Source: Moniliophthora roreri (Eukaryota > Basidiomycota > Agaricomycetes > Agaricales > Marasmiaceae). From it: 64,000 nt of DNA. Under the pieces are notes generated by a model. The model did no database searches. It saw only the letters and a program-made list of their open reading frames with translations, and was not told the origin of the DNA. Shown in pieces: positions 11,667-23,124 of the stretch. Every line of letters begins with the position of its first letter. Position 1 is the stretch's first letter. A program made the translations under genes and the position numbers. The stretch spans positions 1,612,001 to 1,676,000 of the forward strand of contig LATX02000200.1 in assembly GCA_001466705.2 (NCBI GenBank), in the 5' to 3' direction.

Positions 11667-12807
11667 GTCAGGCTCGCTCATAAGACCAACTGAAACTTCC
11701 AGAGGAATCATATGAGTGAATGTTGAGCATTGAATGGTGATCTTTGTTCTAGCTAACAGACCAAAAAGGAGCAATTGACAATAGTTGATAAATACAGTAG
11801 ACACCACAGTTTGGTCTTTGCATAAATCAAAAGAGGCACAAACTGGGGAAGAATGAAATTAAAGTAAGATTGTCTGGCTGAATAATTTTAACTAAATAAC
11901 ATCTTTGGTCTTTGCATAAATCAAAAGAGGCACAAACTTGCTTATCATACACAAAAAAGGGAAGCTAATCCATGAAGCTTTAAAGCATTGAGTGGCTACA
12001 CAGATGGCTGAGATATAAGAAGTTAGGAGGCAAAGAAGGAGATTTAGACAAGATCCTTACCCAATGGGACCTTATCAAGGTTAGGGTTAGAACAGCAGGG
12101 TGGCATGAACTCAATTTTGCACCTCTTTGGAGGAGAAAACAAAGAACAGATGGCATAATATGTGTAACATAGCAACATACATGTTCTGCCTACTTTCCCA
12201 CTGCATTTCAACACCCATTCCAAGGTGGTACAGATAATGAGAAACAGCTCATCTCCACTGCACACTGAAGAAGTGCAGCTCGGGAGAAAACTAGTACTGG
12301 GTGCTTTGGAGACAGATGCAACCATAACCGGCCCATTACTGGGGTAGGCAACTTCACCATCGTCAAGCATTGCCCAGTTCTTTGACAAGGGACCTCCCAG
12401 ACTATCGAGAGGCAAGGAAAAGAGAGACTCTGCCTGCACAGGAAAGGAGCCTCAGGTTTCAAGTGGAGACAGAATGAGCTGGGATGGAATGAAGGAACCA
12501 GATATGAATGGTCTGGACTTTTTTTCCCAAATGCTGACAAATTTTGACGTTTGACCAGTAAGAACCCTCTACCTAGAGGTAGCAGGAATACTTTAGTGCC
12601 CCAGTGAGCTTAAGCACCATGAAAAGCACGGAGAAGGGACAGAAAGAGTGCAAAGTCCACCAGTTGGAGAGGCACTAAACGTGGGAGGAGGTCATGGGTG
12701 CCGTAAAAGGGACAGGGTAGGGTTAGAAATAAACCCAATCCCGCCTACCACTTTGGTTCCGAGCTGCTCAACGGCTCTCTCGTGACTGATTATGAGTTAC
12801 CTGACTA
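11667..12807. other. unassigned sequence
   Basis: Overlapping minus-strand frames at 12044-12540 show no domain and probably do not code. From about 12550 to 12780 the sequence is GC-richer and repeat-like. No gene is supported. Confidence 0.3.
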
Positions 12808-12967
12808 TTTGCTGCTGAAAATTTAGTATTCTCCAGGCATATTCTTGTTGAGAGGACATAATTGAAATTTAGAATTTATATATGGTTTTAAAAATATTCT
12901 CTTTGCAAGAAGATTAAGTGTTTTCTCAATCAGAAAACCATGTTAAAAGAACACCTTGTATGTAGTG
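12808..12967 (-). mobile_element. CACTA-1 terminal fragment
   Basis: The fragment ends in AAAAGAACACCTTGTATGTAGTG, the inverted CACTA-1 terminus. Directly after it starts a reversed TAAT-ended repeat that is truncated at this junction. Confidence 0.7.
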
Positions 12968-14381
12968 TCAAGATAACTACAGCACACAGTGTACTGGAAA
13001 AGGTCCTAGACCAATTTCTACAAAGAGTTCAGCACAGGCACACCCCTTGCTAAGACTCTAAGTGTGTCACAACCTGATACACACACAGGCCACACTCCAA
13101 GTGCCCAAGGCTCCTTCTTGGTGTAAAGTTTCTCTTAGAAAAGCACAACAACGCACTCAAGATGTTACTCTTATTTCTTACAACGCAAGTTCATTATCAG
13201 ATGTCTATCTCTCTGGAGTCACTCAGGACCAATCTCCAGAGCCTGTAGTGAGGAAGCAAAACTGGAATGGCACACAAATTTATACACCAAACAAACTCTT
13301 CATGTATTCACAATTGGAGGGGGCAGAGTTACTTGACTATGTATGAATATCTAGCTGTCCTTATATACAGTCCAAGGAATATATCTACAGAAAAATAAAT
13401 AATATCTGATAATTCAGGAAATGATAAATGAGTGATGGAGATACTAAAAGAGGGAATATTTGGATGTCACAGAGTCTGGCCACTAGGGTATCCGACCATA
13501 TCCACACAGGTATCTATGTTTCCAGGCGTTCTGGGCTCTATAATTTGTATTTTCTCTTTTTCTAAGTCAGGTATCTATGAGCGGATGGCTGTATCTGTCC
13601 CATCTCTTTACAGCATTTCCCATTCCAGTATCCTCACATTGGTAGAGGCCTAGATGCCAAAGTTTCCAAGGTCGGAACACGCTGTTACTGTTCCTATCTC
13701 CTTTGACAGTGCACACTCGGTCTTATTTAGGACTTCTTATGCGTTTAGATATTCTTCGTATGTCTCGTGGTATCTGTCTGTAAGTAGTGGATGTCCTTTG
13801 GAAGTGAGTTCCATTGTTCTGAGATGACCTTATACCTAGTTAGGTTATCGCATATTGTTTAGCCACCAGTGAATTCTTTATTAAGAGATCACCTGCTTTG
13901 ACTCTGATCCGTATACTGACTTTGGAGGAGGATCGTTCTATGATTGTTCCTGTTCTAAGTCGTCTTTCTGTTTTGATGTCTCCTCTAAGTACCTCTGTAC
14001 TGTTTGACTGCAGATTGCACTTTGCAGATATTATAGAAAGGTAAAGTAGAAATTAAAATCCCCTTAATAGCACTTTGAGAGCTTGGTTAACTAGCCAATG
14101 TGTTCATTGGGCCATAGTTAGGTTCCCTACAAGTTTCGGAAGTGATCCATTTTAGATCTGATACATAGATATGTCAGGAAGTACAGCTTTGACACCTCTG
14201 TATAGCGTATCATATGGCTCTTCGTACTTTCCAAGGTACCATAGTTTCTCTAAGGCAATGACTAGCAGACTGGGCTCACTCTAGTCCTTATTACCTGTTA
14301 TCTAGTGTCATATTAAAGTGTTCCAATTCAAAAGTAGTGTAAAATGAATAAAAGTGGGTCTTTTCTAAGTTAGACATATTA
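12968..14381 (-). mobile_element. TAAT-ended repeat, copy c, reversed and truncated
   Basis: This is the reverse complement of most of copy b. It ends with the inverted start TTAGACATATTA at 14371-14381. The other end is cut by the CACTA-1 fragment. Part of it (about 14216-14381) is repeated at 16242-16408, directly after the N at 16241. Confidence 0.65.
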
Positions 14382-14453
14382 GTGTAACACCATTCCACAT
14401 GTGGGAGAAGATGACCACACTCATTGATGGCCAAATTGCTACTGGTCAAGATG

Positions 14454-14884
14454 TGTTACGTTACTTGCACAGCAACGTCAACTAACTAAAAAAAGGTAGA
14501 ACTTCTTCAAGTGGTCTCAAGTTCAAGTTAGAGTTTGTTCAGTGGATGCTGAAGTTCAGAGATCCTTGTTCAGTTGGCTAAGACACAAGTATAATTAACC
14601 AGGTCAAGCTGAAGACTTGGAGTCTTAGCTTGAGTGCTTAAATACAATACAACTGATCATGTAAACTATGTTATGCTAATGTCTGATAGCTACAATGATA
14701 CAATAATAAATACCTGATGCTGTCGGAGTATGAGTCAGAGTTCTGATAGGAAAAGGGAGCTAGGAAGGTGTAATAAGTCCGATAGAAGGGGAAGCATAGA
14801 AGACATAGGAAATAGGGTGCAAGGAAGGTGAATAAGTCTGATCAGAAGGGAAACATAAGTAACAGGGTAAGGAAAAACATAACA
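14454..14884 (-). mobile_element. gypsy 3' LTR of element G1
   Basis: The 431-base LTR runs from TGTTACGTTAC to AAACATAACA and reads as a minus-strand LTR. Read on the minus strand it has TATTTAA followed by CAGCTTGACCTGG. On its right is a purine-rich tract in reverse (CCCTCCGGTCAAGG), the expected polypurine tract next to a 3' LTR. The rest of G1 is only its third reading frame. Gag and pol are missing before the N at 16241. Confidence 0.75.
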
Positions 14885-16240
14885 TTACCCTCCGGTCAAG
14901 GGCAAAACTCCATATTGCCATTCTAAGATTCTCCATCTCTGTATAGTTCCGTGTCATAGTCGTAGGAGGTATCCAGCATCTCATCAACGCTTCAGAGCAT
15001 GGGTGTAGCCAGTACATCTGATGTCAGCTGCCAACCTGTGGCTGTCCATTCTTCAACCAATAGTAGTCCCTCGAACCTCTCTACCTTTCTGGGGTCTGCT
15101 CCGACAAATAGGAAATCCACATCTCCACCACTGTTATGAATCAATTCCTCAGCACTCTCCTCCGAGATTGTCATAAGGTTCATCGTCATAATCGTGATCA
15201 TCCGACATAGAGTCTGGACTCGAACCAGACCCTCTACATGCAATGTGGCGAGACCTTCATTGGTTAGGGCAGTGTCCAGACGTATGTCCAGACGTATGCT
15301 CAGGCTGAGTCGTGAAGCATTGGTGACACATGTATTGTGGGCAATTTTGGGCGAAATGGCATTCCAATCTGCACACAGGGCAGAGACATGGTCGACAAGC
15401 AGAGTCATTGGGGTCGGGAGTGGAGTCAGAGGCCTCAAGCTCATTGTCGGTAGGCCTTCATCATTTGAGGGGGTTCGGTTCTCACTGTCCTCGTATCTCT
15501 CTGTAAGAACCTCCCCACCTACTGCAGGCATAACCTCAGCTTCAGGGTGGAACAGAAGCTTCAGGTGTTTGAAGACTTCTGGGGTTGGTGGTGGCAGGAG
15601 GTGTGGGCTCTCAGGAGGGGGCATTATTGGTCGGCTCGATCTTAGGTTTGATGTCGGGATTGGGAGTGGGGTCAGGATAAATAAGGGTGTCGTGGGCAGA
15701 GGATTCAGCGGCCTCATGGGGAGTGGTGGCAAGTCGCCCCTGGAGAGTTCTGGGTTTGGAGGTGAGATGGAAGATGAGGCTTCTGGTGTTGTTGATGTCA
15801 GGATGGGAGTATCTGTTTCCATCAGTCCGTTGTCTGAGACAGTCAATGAGGCTGAAGGAGAGGGGATCAGGGTATTCCAACATAGCTCTGGGATCTGTGG
15901 GAGGTGGCATGGACAAGTGAGGGTAATACGGAAACAAGGACAGTACCATGACTGGTCCTGTCAGCCTGATGTGGTAGTTACAGGCATACATGACCTGATT
16001 TGTGATCTCAAGACTGCAGCTTTCAGCAATTTTCTCAAAAAGCTTTCGTTGGGACCAGAGGAAAAAGAGGCTTTTGATGACGGGTTCCAGTCAGTTGTGC
16101 TGATCAGCTGCTGCCTGAATCTGGTCGTCATACTGTCCAGAATTAAAAAGGTGCAGGAGTCAGTAGGGATTGGGATGGAGGCCATGCTGATAGGTGATGT
16201 TTTCGCCATATCGTCCTTCTCCAGACACAGTAGGAACTGG
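14885..16240 (-). pseudogene. gypsy third ORF (ORF3) of element G1, with CCHC knuckle, broken
   Basis: This minus-strand frame lies directly upstream of the G1 3' LTR. It is broken by stops and frameshifts but recognisable in pieces. The N-terminal block includes YGENITYQHGL, LLHLFNSGQYDDQIQ, SCSLEI and MYACNYHIR. A proline-rich linker follows, then CPVCRLECHFAQNC, an exact CX2CX4HX4C zinc knuckle, and CX2C further on. The same block occurs in G2 and G3 at the same place, after pol and before the 3' LTR. The function is unknown; the knuckle suggests nucleic-acid binding. Confidence 0.6.
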
Positions 16241-16241
16241 N

Positions 16242-16408
16242 TGGCTCTTCGTACTTTCCAAGGTACCATAGTTTCTCTAAGGCAATGACTAGCAGACTGG
16301 GCTCACTCTAGTCCTTATTACCTGTTATCTAGTGTCATATTAAAGTGTTCCAATTCAAAAGTAGTGTAAAATGAATAAAAGTGGGTCTTTTCTAGGTTAG
16401 ACATATTA
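16242..16408 (-). repeat. repeat of the end of TAAT copy c
   Basis: This is nearly the same as 14216-14381 and starts directly after the N at 16241. It may be a real second copy or a contig end placed again by the scaffolder. Confidence 0.6.
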
Positions 16409-16582
16409 GCACCAATCAGTTGCTTTGGAATGGTTCTGAAAGGAAAGAGCTGGTGTACACATATGCATATATGAGCAATAATCACATACCTTTATGTAGT
16501 CCTTCCAAATATCATCACTAACTATCAGACACTCTGTAACTTTACACCATCCAGCACCAGATTCATAGCTTCCTTAAAAGAC

Positions 16583-16930
16583 CTATGTTGGCATTTGAGC
16601 TATAGCAATCATCAGCAACTGATTGAAATCAGAAATGTGTTTACATACTGTGTCATATTGCACCTTCGCAGCAAGGACTGATTTCTCAGCACCTCCATCT
16701 GTCTTCTCCATTCTCTTGAGAGCATTCTTTACCTTGTTCTATGATGCAGCCTGAAAACCTCCATTATCAGTCTGGAATCTGTTGTTCTTCTGGACTAGTA
16801 GTGTATCACACATAATACCATCTGAGGTCTTTGTCCATTGCATCTGTTTGGTTGTATCTTGGTTTTCCTTTTCTCCAGCAGGCTCAGTACTTGTCTTCTT
16901 CTTCTTCTCCTTCTTCTTGGGAGTAGGTCG
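16583..16930 (-). pseudogene. Myb/SANT-like DNA-binding domain protein (Harbinger-type transposon accessory), broken
   Basis: The minus strand reads a basic lysine-rich stretch (PTPKKKEKKKK), then MQWTKTSDGIMCDTLLVQK, then FQTDNGGFQAAS, a stop, and NKVKNALKRMEKTDGG. The order W-T..D..L...Q......DNG.......NKV resembles the Myb/SANT-like domain that accompanies PIF/Harbinger transposases in fungi. The stop sits where a tryptophan is expected and fits a TGG to TAG change. The frame ends in QMPT and a stop. No transposase was found next to it. Family assignment is by motif memory only. Confidence 0.5.
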
Positions 16931-17363
16931 ACTCCCACAGAACCGGTAACAGGGAGGCAGAGGATGGGAGGCAGGGTAAGAGAGAGAGGCAAGGTGAGGG
17001 TGGATAGTAGAGCCAGGGCATCATTACTAAATAATGTTCCTGAACACGTCTAGTTACAAATTTAGGCTGAAATATGACCTAAATCAGGCAAAAACTAATA
17101 AAACAACCTAACACTATGTACAAGGTGTTCTTTTAACATGGTTTTCCAATTGAGAAAACACTTAATCTTCTTGCAAAGCAATTTTTTAAAAAACCATATA
17201 TAGATTCTAAATTTTGATTGTGTCCCCTCAACAAGAATATGTCTAGAGAATGCTAAATTTTCAACAGCAAAAGATATAGAATTTTCAAATTCTGAGAATT
17301 AATAGATAATACAACATATTAGAATAATTTCCATGCTGAGAATATATTAAATTTTCTCTGTTT

Positions 17364-19517
17364 CACTATGGACAAAGGGTTCTTTTGAGATAGTTTCTCA
17401 AAGAATTTAGTCAACTGAAAATGTTTATATAGTACAGATAGATTTGATATGAAAAAGACAGTCTTAAAATTATATGCTTTGCTTTTATACTTTTTTTGTC
17501 CAAATTTTATAGAAATTAGATTAAAATCTTGATACTTTCCTATTAATTTTAGCTAAGAGGGAATTATCAAATATTTCATTAGTTTCTAGGCACATTTAGC
17601 ACAAATATTTTATATATTAAAGTTTTGTTTTTTCCTACTGTTTTGCAACTGTTTTAGGTGTACTAAATTGGCATATGGTAATTTGATTAAGTTTTACTTC
17701 TGTTTTCCCAGAACCAAAAAATCCGGATTTTTGGCCCAATTTGGTCCAGATTTCACACACTTTTGATGTACAGAAAAACACAATAACTTGGGCACATTTT
17801 AATACTGTTTTCAGTGTAAATAATATAGTATATATTCCTATAATATTGCATTANAATGAATGTATTCAATGTGTTAACAAAGTGTTTGATAAGGTCCCCA
17901 GTGTGGACCAAGCATTCTCATGCCTCTAACAAGCACTTTAAACACTTCCTACACATTGCTAAAGGATATAGCGATTTGATATTGCTCTTAACATGGAACA
18001 AGTGTTCTAACACACCTAGAAAATGTATTGAACACAGTGTACGCATTGCCAAAAATGAACAGGCAGTTACTATTATTATCTATATGGAGATGTTGTTTTA
18101 AGATGCCTAACAAGTGTATTGACTGCATTTCACATCTTAATAGAATGAATAATCATTCAATACTCTTATCTGTGCAGAGCTATTATTCTAAACAAGTTCT
18201 CTGTGTTGCTGGTGAAATGGATTATGCCAACATGTTACCAGCATATGTGACTATTCCATACTGGTACCAACACATTGGTAGGGTTGTTCTCTGCTGTTCT
18301 AATGGCTGCTGTCAGTTCCCTCAGTCTGGGACTCTTTCATACAGTCAGTGATGCAGAGGAAGCCCTTAATTTGCTATCTACACATATAAATTGTGTTCAT
18401 ATTGCAAGAGACTGTTCTGAGGCGTGTTGGACATGGAGATAGAGTGTAATACATGCTGAACGCATTCAAAACCCATTTAATGAGTCCCCATTGTGTTTGC
18501 AAAGCAAGAGACTCTTTAAAGTGTCCCCTAAGCTAGTTAAACACCTGTTAATACAATGTCAATGTGTCCTTCATCTAGGACCTTTCGGTGGAGACCAGAA
18601 TGTTAATAAAGCACCAAGTGTGCAAGCTAAAACACTTAGAGGGTGCTAATAAGCACTACCAAAGTGTAAAATCAATTGCTATTGTTGTTTATGCAGAGCT
18701 TGTGTTCTAAGATACTTAGCACACCTAGTGAAGTGTCTTGAATGTGGCCAGTGTGCAATAAATACTTTTTACACCACTCAGAAGTGTTTTAAATGCATCC
18801 TATGTGTTGCTAATGGGTGCAACCAATCAATACAGTCACCAACACAGAGCAAGCCTTCTAACAAGGGCTTTAATTGTGTTGTATGCATTACTAAACACTA
18901 CAGACAAAGGGTTCTTTTGAGATAGTTTCCCAAAGAATTTAGTCAACTGAAAATGTTTATATAGTGCAGATAGATTTGATATGAAAAAGGCAGTCTTAAA
19001 ATTATATGCTTTGCTTTTATACTTTTTTTGTCCAAATTTTATAGAAATTAGATTAAAATCTTGATACTTTCCTATTAATTTTAGCTAAGAGGGAATTATC
19101 AAATATTTCATTAGTTTCTAGGCACATTTAGCACAAATATTTTATATATTAAAGTTTTGTTTTTTCCTACTGTTTTGCAACTGTTTTAGGTGTACTAAAT
19201 TGGCATATGGTAATTTGATTAAGTTTTACTTCTGTTTTCCCAGAACCAAAAAATCCGGATTTTTGGCCCAATTTGGTCCAGATTTCACACACTTTTGATG
19301 TACAGAAAAACACAATAACTTGGGCACATTTTAATACTGTTTTCAGTGTAAATAATATAGTATATATTCCTATAATATTGCATTAAGGAAATGTTTTATT
19401 AATATAGAATAATTTACAATAAGTTTAGAGCAAATGTTGCCCAGAAGAATGTATTAGTTTTTAGCAATATTTTTCAAATATTTTAGTAATCTCCAAAAAG
19501 ACCTTTTGTCCATAGTG
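17364..19517 (+). mobile_element. CACTA-2 element nested in CACTA-1
   Basis: The left end is CACTATGGACAAAGGGTTC and the right end AGACCTTTTGTCCATAGTG. TTT stands on both sides (17361-17363 and 19518-19520). The intact CACTA-1 copy has TCTCTGGTTGAAAATGC at this place without insert, so the empty site is known. The true element is probably 622 bases. A second left end of the same family, CACTACAGACAAAGG, starts at 18896. No transposase frame is present, so the element is non-autonomous. Confidence 0.7.
17855..18895 (+). repeat. degenerate satellite-like array
   Basis: The stretch consists of strongly diverged tandem units of very roughly 80-110 bases. Each has a CACATTGCTAA-like core (near 17955, 18045, 18210, 18810 and 18888) and AACAAGTGTTTTAAACAC-like parts. 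It lies directly after the N at 17854 and before a CACTA-2 terminus. It has no coding capacity. Confidence 0.45.
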
Positions 19518-19956
19518 TTTGAAAATGCTCAGAAAATGCTGATAAGATAAGATAAAATTTCCAAATTTTCTATTGTGGGAAAGGCAGAGAAAACACTAGG
19601 AAAACAGTAGGAAAATCATGTGGAAACACTATATTTTAAAGACATTTTTAAATAGTTTTCACATAGTTTTCCTTTTGCATTTAACATGTTTTCTCACTTT
19701 ATAAGGTAAAAAATCTAGTATATTTGTAATTAGAAAACTAAAGGATGATTTTATGATTTCATTGTGATAAAATTATCAAAAAAACACAGACTCTTATGGA
19801 AATTAAAATACAGAGTATGCCTGCTGTTTTCAATGTGTGATGATAACTTGAAACCAATAGAATTTTCTGATTGTTGTCTGGAAGTGAATATATAGCAGTA
19901 TTCTGAGTGTATTTCCTTTGTATTAATAGCATGAAAAGAACACCTTGTATGTAGTG

Positions 19957-22236
19957 TAAATTCTAATGTCACATCTAAAAAGCCTCCTAAACCCCTTTTC
20001 CCAAACAGGGCCTAAGTCATTTCATAGGTGGATTTTTACAGGCCATATATGTATGTCCATTGCCGTAAAAACCCATCAAATTATACGGCCGTAACCATAA
20101 TACAGTACGGTTCGCAGCCCTAACCACGTCCACATCCATCGTCTGCCGTGCATAATTAGAGTTTTGCTGCGGATGCTTGAGCAGAAGAAAGACGCTTCTG
20201 CTTATGGGAACTGATGGTAAGACTGCGCTTGGTGCATATGATTATTAGCCTTTGGGTTTCTTTCTCGTAATAGTTGGGCAATCAAATGGCTCTCGCCTGC
20301 GGAGATTCGTCTTTGGACTCGTTTCGTTAATAGCTCTGGTAAGCCAGTGTCCTGCAATTCAGCCAAGACGAATAAAGACCAATTGGTGGTTCCAGACTGA
20401 CCTTATGGTAGACTGTCACNTCTTTTGAGATAGTTTCTCAAAGAATTTAGTCAACTGAAAATGTTTATATAGTACAGATAGATTTGATATGAAAAAGACA
20501 GTCTTAAAATTATATGCTTTGCTTTTATACTTTTTTTGTCCAAATTTTATAGAAATTAGATTAAAATCTTGATACTTTCCTATTAATTTTAGCTAAGAGG
20601 GAATTATCAAATATTTCATTAGTTTCTAGGCACATTTAGCACAAATATTTTATATATTAAAGTTTTGTTTTTTCCTACTGTTTTGCAACTGTTTTAGGTG
20701 TACTAAATTGGCATATGGTAATTTGATTAAGTTTTACTTCTGTTTTCCCAGAACCAAAAAATCCGGATTTTTGGCCCAATTTGGTCCAGATTTCACACAC
20801 TTTTGATGTACAGAAAAACACAATAACTTGGGCACATTTTAATACTGTTTTCAGTGTAAATAATATAGTATATATTCCTATAATATTGCATTAAGGAAAT
20901 GTTTTATTAATATAGAATAATTTACAATAAGTTTAGAGCAAATGTTGCCCAGAAGAATGTATTAGTTTTTAGCAATATTTTTCAAATATTTTAGTAATCT
21001 CCAAAAAGACCTTTTGTCCATAGTGTTTGAAAATGCTCAGAAAATGCTGATAAGATAAGATAAAATTTCCAAATTTTCTATTGTGGGAAAGGCAGAGAAA
21101 ACACTAGGAAAACAGTAGGAAAATCATGTGGAAACACTATATTTTAAAGACATTTTTAAATAGTTTTCACATAGTTTTCCTTTTGCATTTAACATGTTTT
21201 CTCACTTTATAAGGTAAAAAATCTAGTATATTTGTAATTAGAAAACTAAAGGATGATTTTATGATTTCATTGTGATAAAATTATCAAAAAAACACAGACT
21301 CTTATGGAAATTAAAATACAGAGTATGCCTGCTGTTTTCAATGTGTGATGATAACTTGAAACCAATAGAATTTTCTGAATGTTGTCTGGAAGTGAATATA
21401 TAGCAGTATTCTGAGTGTATTTCCTTTGTATTAATAGCATGAAAAGAACACCTTGTATGTAGTGTAAATTCTAATGTCACATCTAAAAAGCCTCCTAAAC
21501 CCCTTTTCCCAAACAGGGCCTAAGTCATTTCATAGGTGGATTTTTACAGGCCATATATGTATGTCCATTGCCGTAAAAACCCATCAAATTATACGGCCGT
21601 AACCATAATACAGTACGGTTCGCAGCCCTAACCACGTCCACATCCATCGTCTGCCGTGCATAATTAGAGTTTTGCTGCGGATGCTTGAGCAGAAGAAAGA
21701 CGCTTCTGCTTATGGGAACTGATGGTAAGACTGCGCTTGGTGCATATGATTATTAGCCTTTGGGTTTCTTTCTCGTAATAGTTGGGCAATCAAATGGCTC
21801 TCGCCTGCGGAGATTCGTCTTTGGACTCGTTTCGTTAATAGCTCTGGTAAGCCAGTGTCCTGCAATTCAGCCAAGACGAATAAAGACCAATTGGTGGTTC
21901 CAGACTGACCTTATGGTAGACTGTCACCGCGTCGTGGACGAAGGTCGCAGACGACAAAGTTAATAATGTAAAGTTCTATGTCTCTGCAAATGTCTTCTGC
22001 CTAAATTACAAAAACTTCGACCAAGATTTGATGATAGACTCAAATACATGATACGTCTTTGATGGTGCACAGAACGTGCCAGTTTCCGAAGTGTCACGAG
22101 CGTTCTTGATTGCTGCAGTGTGTTGGCCGCCTAATCCTCCCGTCGATATTGAGACTTTGGTTATTCGAACGCGAAGGGATTCATCGAGTCCAGGATAGCT
22201 AGCGGATATCATTACGAGCACGCCGGATCTTCAGAA
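19957..22236. other. non-coding stretch, repeated across the N at 20420
   Basis: The part 18911-20419 is repeated with a few base differences as 20421-21928. After the second CACTA-1 end at 21464 comes a GC-richer segment shared by both copies, then unique sequence up to the NDUFAF3 gene. A 71-codon minus-strand frame (22006-22221) is not recognised. No gene is supported. Confidence 0.5.
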
Positions 22237-22973
22237 TCATTTCTTTAATGGAATCTGCGATCTTGTCCACGCCCTTGGTGTAAGGGGTAACAAAGCAGCT
22301 GCGACACGTCGCCCTTCTTCCGAGAGCAGATTATAATACGAACACGCGTTCCTCTGTACCAATACAGTCGGGTTTCTCGTCGGTCAATCATTTACTCGTA
22401 TGAATAAATTATGCAGAAACCCACCGTATCCAGAACGTCTACCTGAATGCCCAACGAGTTTAAATACTCCCTCACGAAGGGTGGAGGCTGGACCAGAGTC
22501 TTTCCTGTACCCAATAACAGTATCTCTGCGTGTACTTTAGCACCTCTTTTCATCTATTAAACGATAGAAGAGACATACCCGGTCTAGGACTAACTACCTC
22601 AAACACCTCAAACATATCCTTCACCCATCCTTCCCATCCCTTGCTCACGTTCAAAACAGGAACATCCCACAAAAACACCTTTCCTTCGAGGAAGATGCAG
22701 GCGGAGGGTATTACGAGTCCGTCTGTGAGATGAATACCGTTGGACGTGATGGAAGAAACTTGGACCGGAGGGGGAGGGAGGTCAGAGTCGGCAAGAATGT
22801 TAATGAAGGGTTCTCTGCGTGGGCCGTTTCGGGTGATGGAGCCGGTATGGAAGTGAGCAGTTTTGGGAAGTGTCCTTGTGAGTACAGAACATTTAGAGAG
22901 GTTTCTGAATGTAGGAGAACCAGCGAGTCGACGTATGTTTCGTAAGGCCACTGAGGCCAACATGGTGGTGAAA
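22237..22973 (-). CDS. NDUFAF3: NADH dehydrogenase (complex I) assembly factor 3-like, Mth938 domain
   Basis: The product helps assemble mitochondrial complex I together with NDUFAF4 in known systems. Three exons can be read. The N-terminus (MLASVALRNIRRLAGSPTFR) is basic and lacks acidic residues, as in a mitochondrial presequence. The DUF498/Mth938 fold follows with ITSNGIHLTDGLVIPSA, EILLLGTGK and PPPFVREYLNSLGIQVDVLDT. It ends with ACSYYNLLSEEGRRVAAALLP, which is typical of the family. I chose the ATG at 22973; an upstream in-frame ATG at 23002 would add ten residues. It is divergent from the lipoate ligase gene with about 150 bases between them, so the two may share a promoter. Confidence 0.88.
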
Positions 22974-23124
22974 ATGAATAATCTGCGGTTGCACACCAGC
23001 ATTTGCTCAGCGCTCAGCTTGTTTACGGGCGCTTATTCAAATCCGGGCTGACTTTCATCGTCATGTCCTCCCGCTGAACCTTTTCCGCACCCATAAGGCA
23101 TACCCACCACCCCCTTCACCCTAA

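Larger units (their letters stand above)
17112..19956 (+). mobile_element. CACTA-1 element with a nested second CACTA element (assembly-disturbed)
   Basis: The outer ends are CACTATGTACAAGGTGTTC and GAACACCTTGTATGTAGTG, flanked by TAA on both sides (17109-17111 and 19957-19959). This fits a CACTA element with a 3-base target duplication. The N at 17854 and a satellite-like stretch lie inside. Joining the contig ending at 17853 with the one starting at 20421, which overlap by 473 bases, gives an outer element of about 691 bases plus a 622-base inner one. The intact copy at 45637 is 697 bases. Confidence 0.7.

Noticed and set aside
15194..16288. 364-codon + strand frame
   Set aside because: It is antisense to the gypsy ORF3, whose conserved pieces and zinc knuckle are on the minus strand. 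Low-complexity G-rich codons explain the open frame.
18900..21928. Apparent tandem duplication of 1.5 kb
   Set aside because: The break lies exactly at the N at 20420 and the copies differ by scattered bases, so an alternative haplotype or misplaced contig is the simpler reading.
21690..21963. Possible small V-ATPase subunit e gene in the segment after CACTA-1
   Set aside because: A short QPRR-like end resembles that family, but no membrane segments or start could be joined to it.
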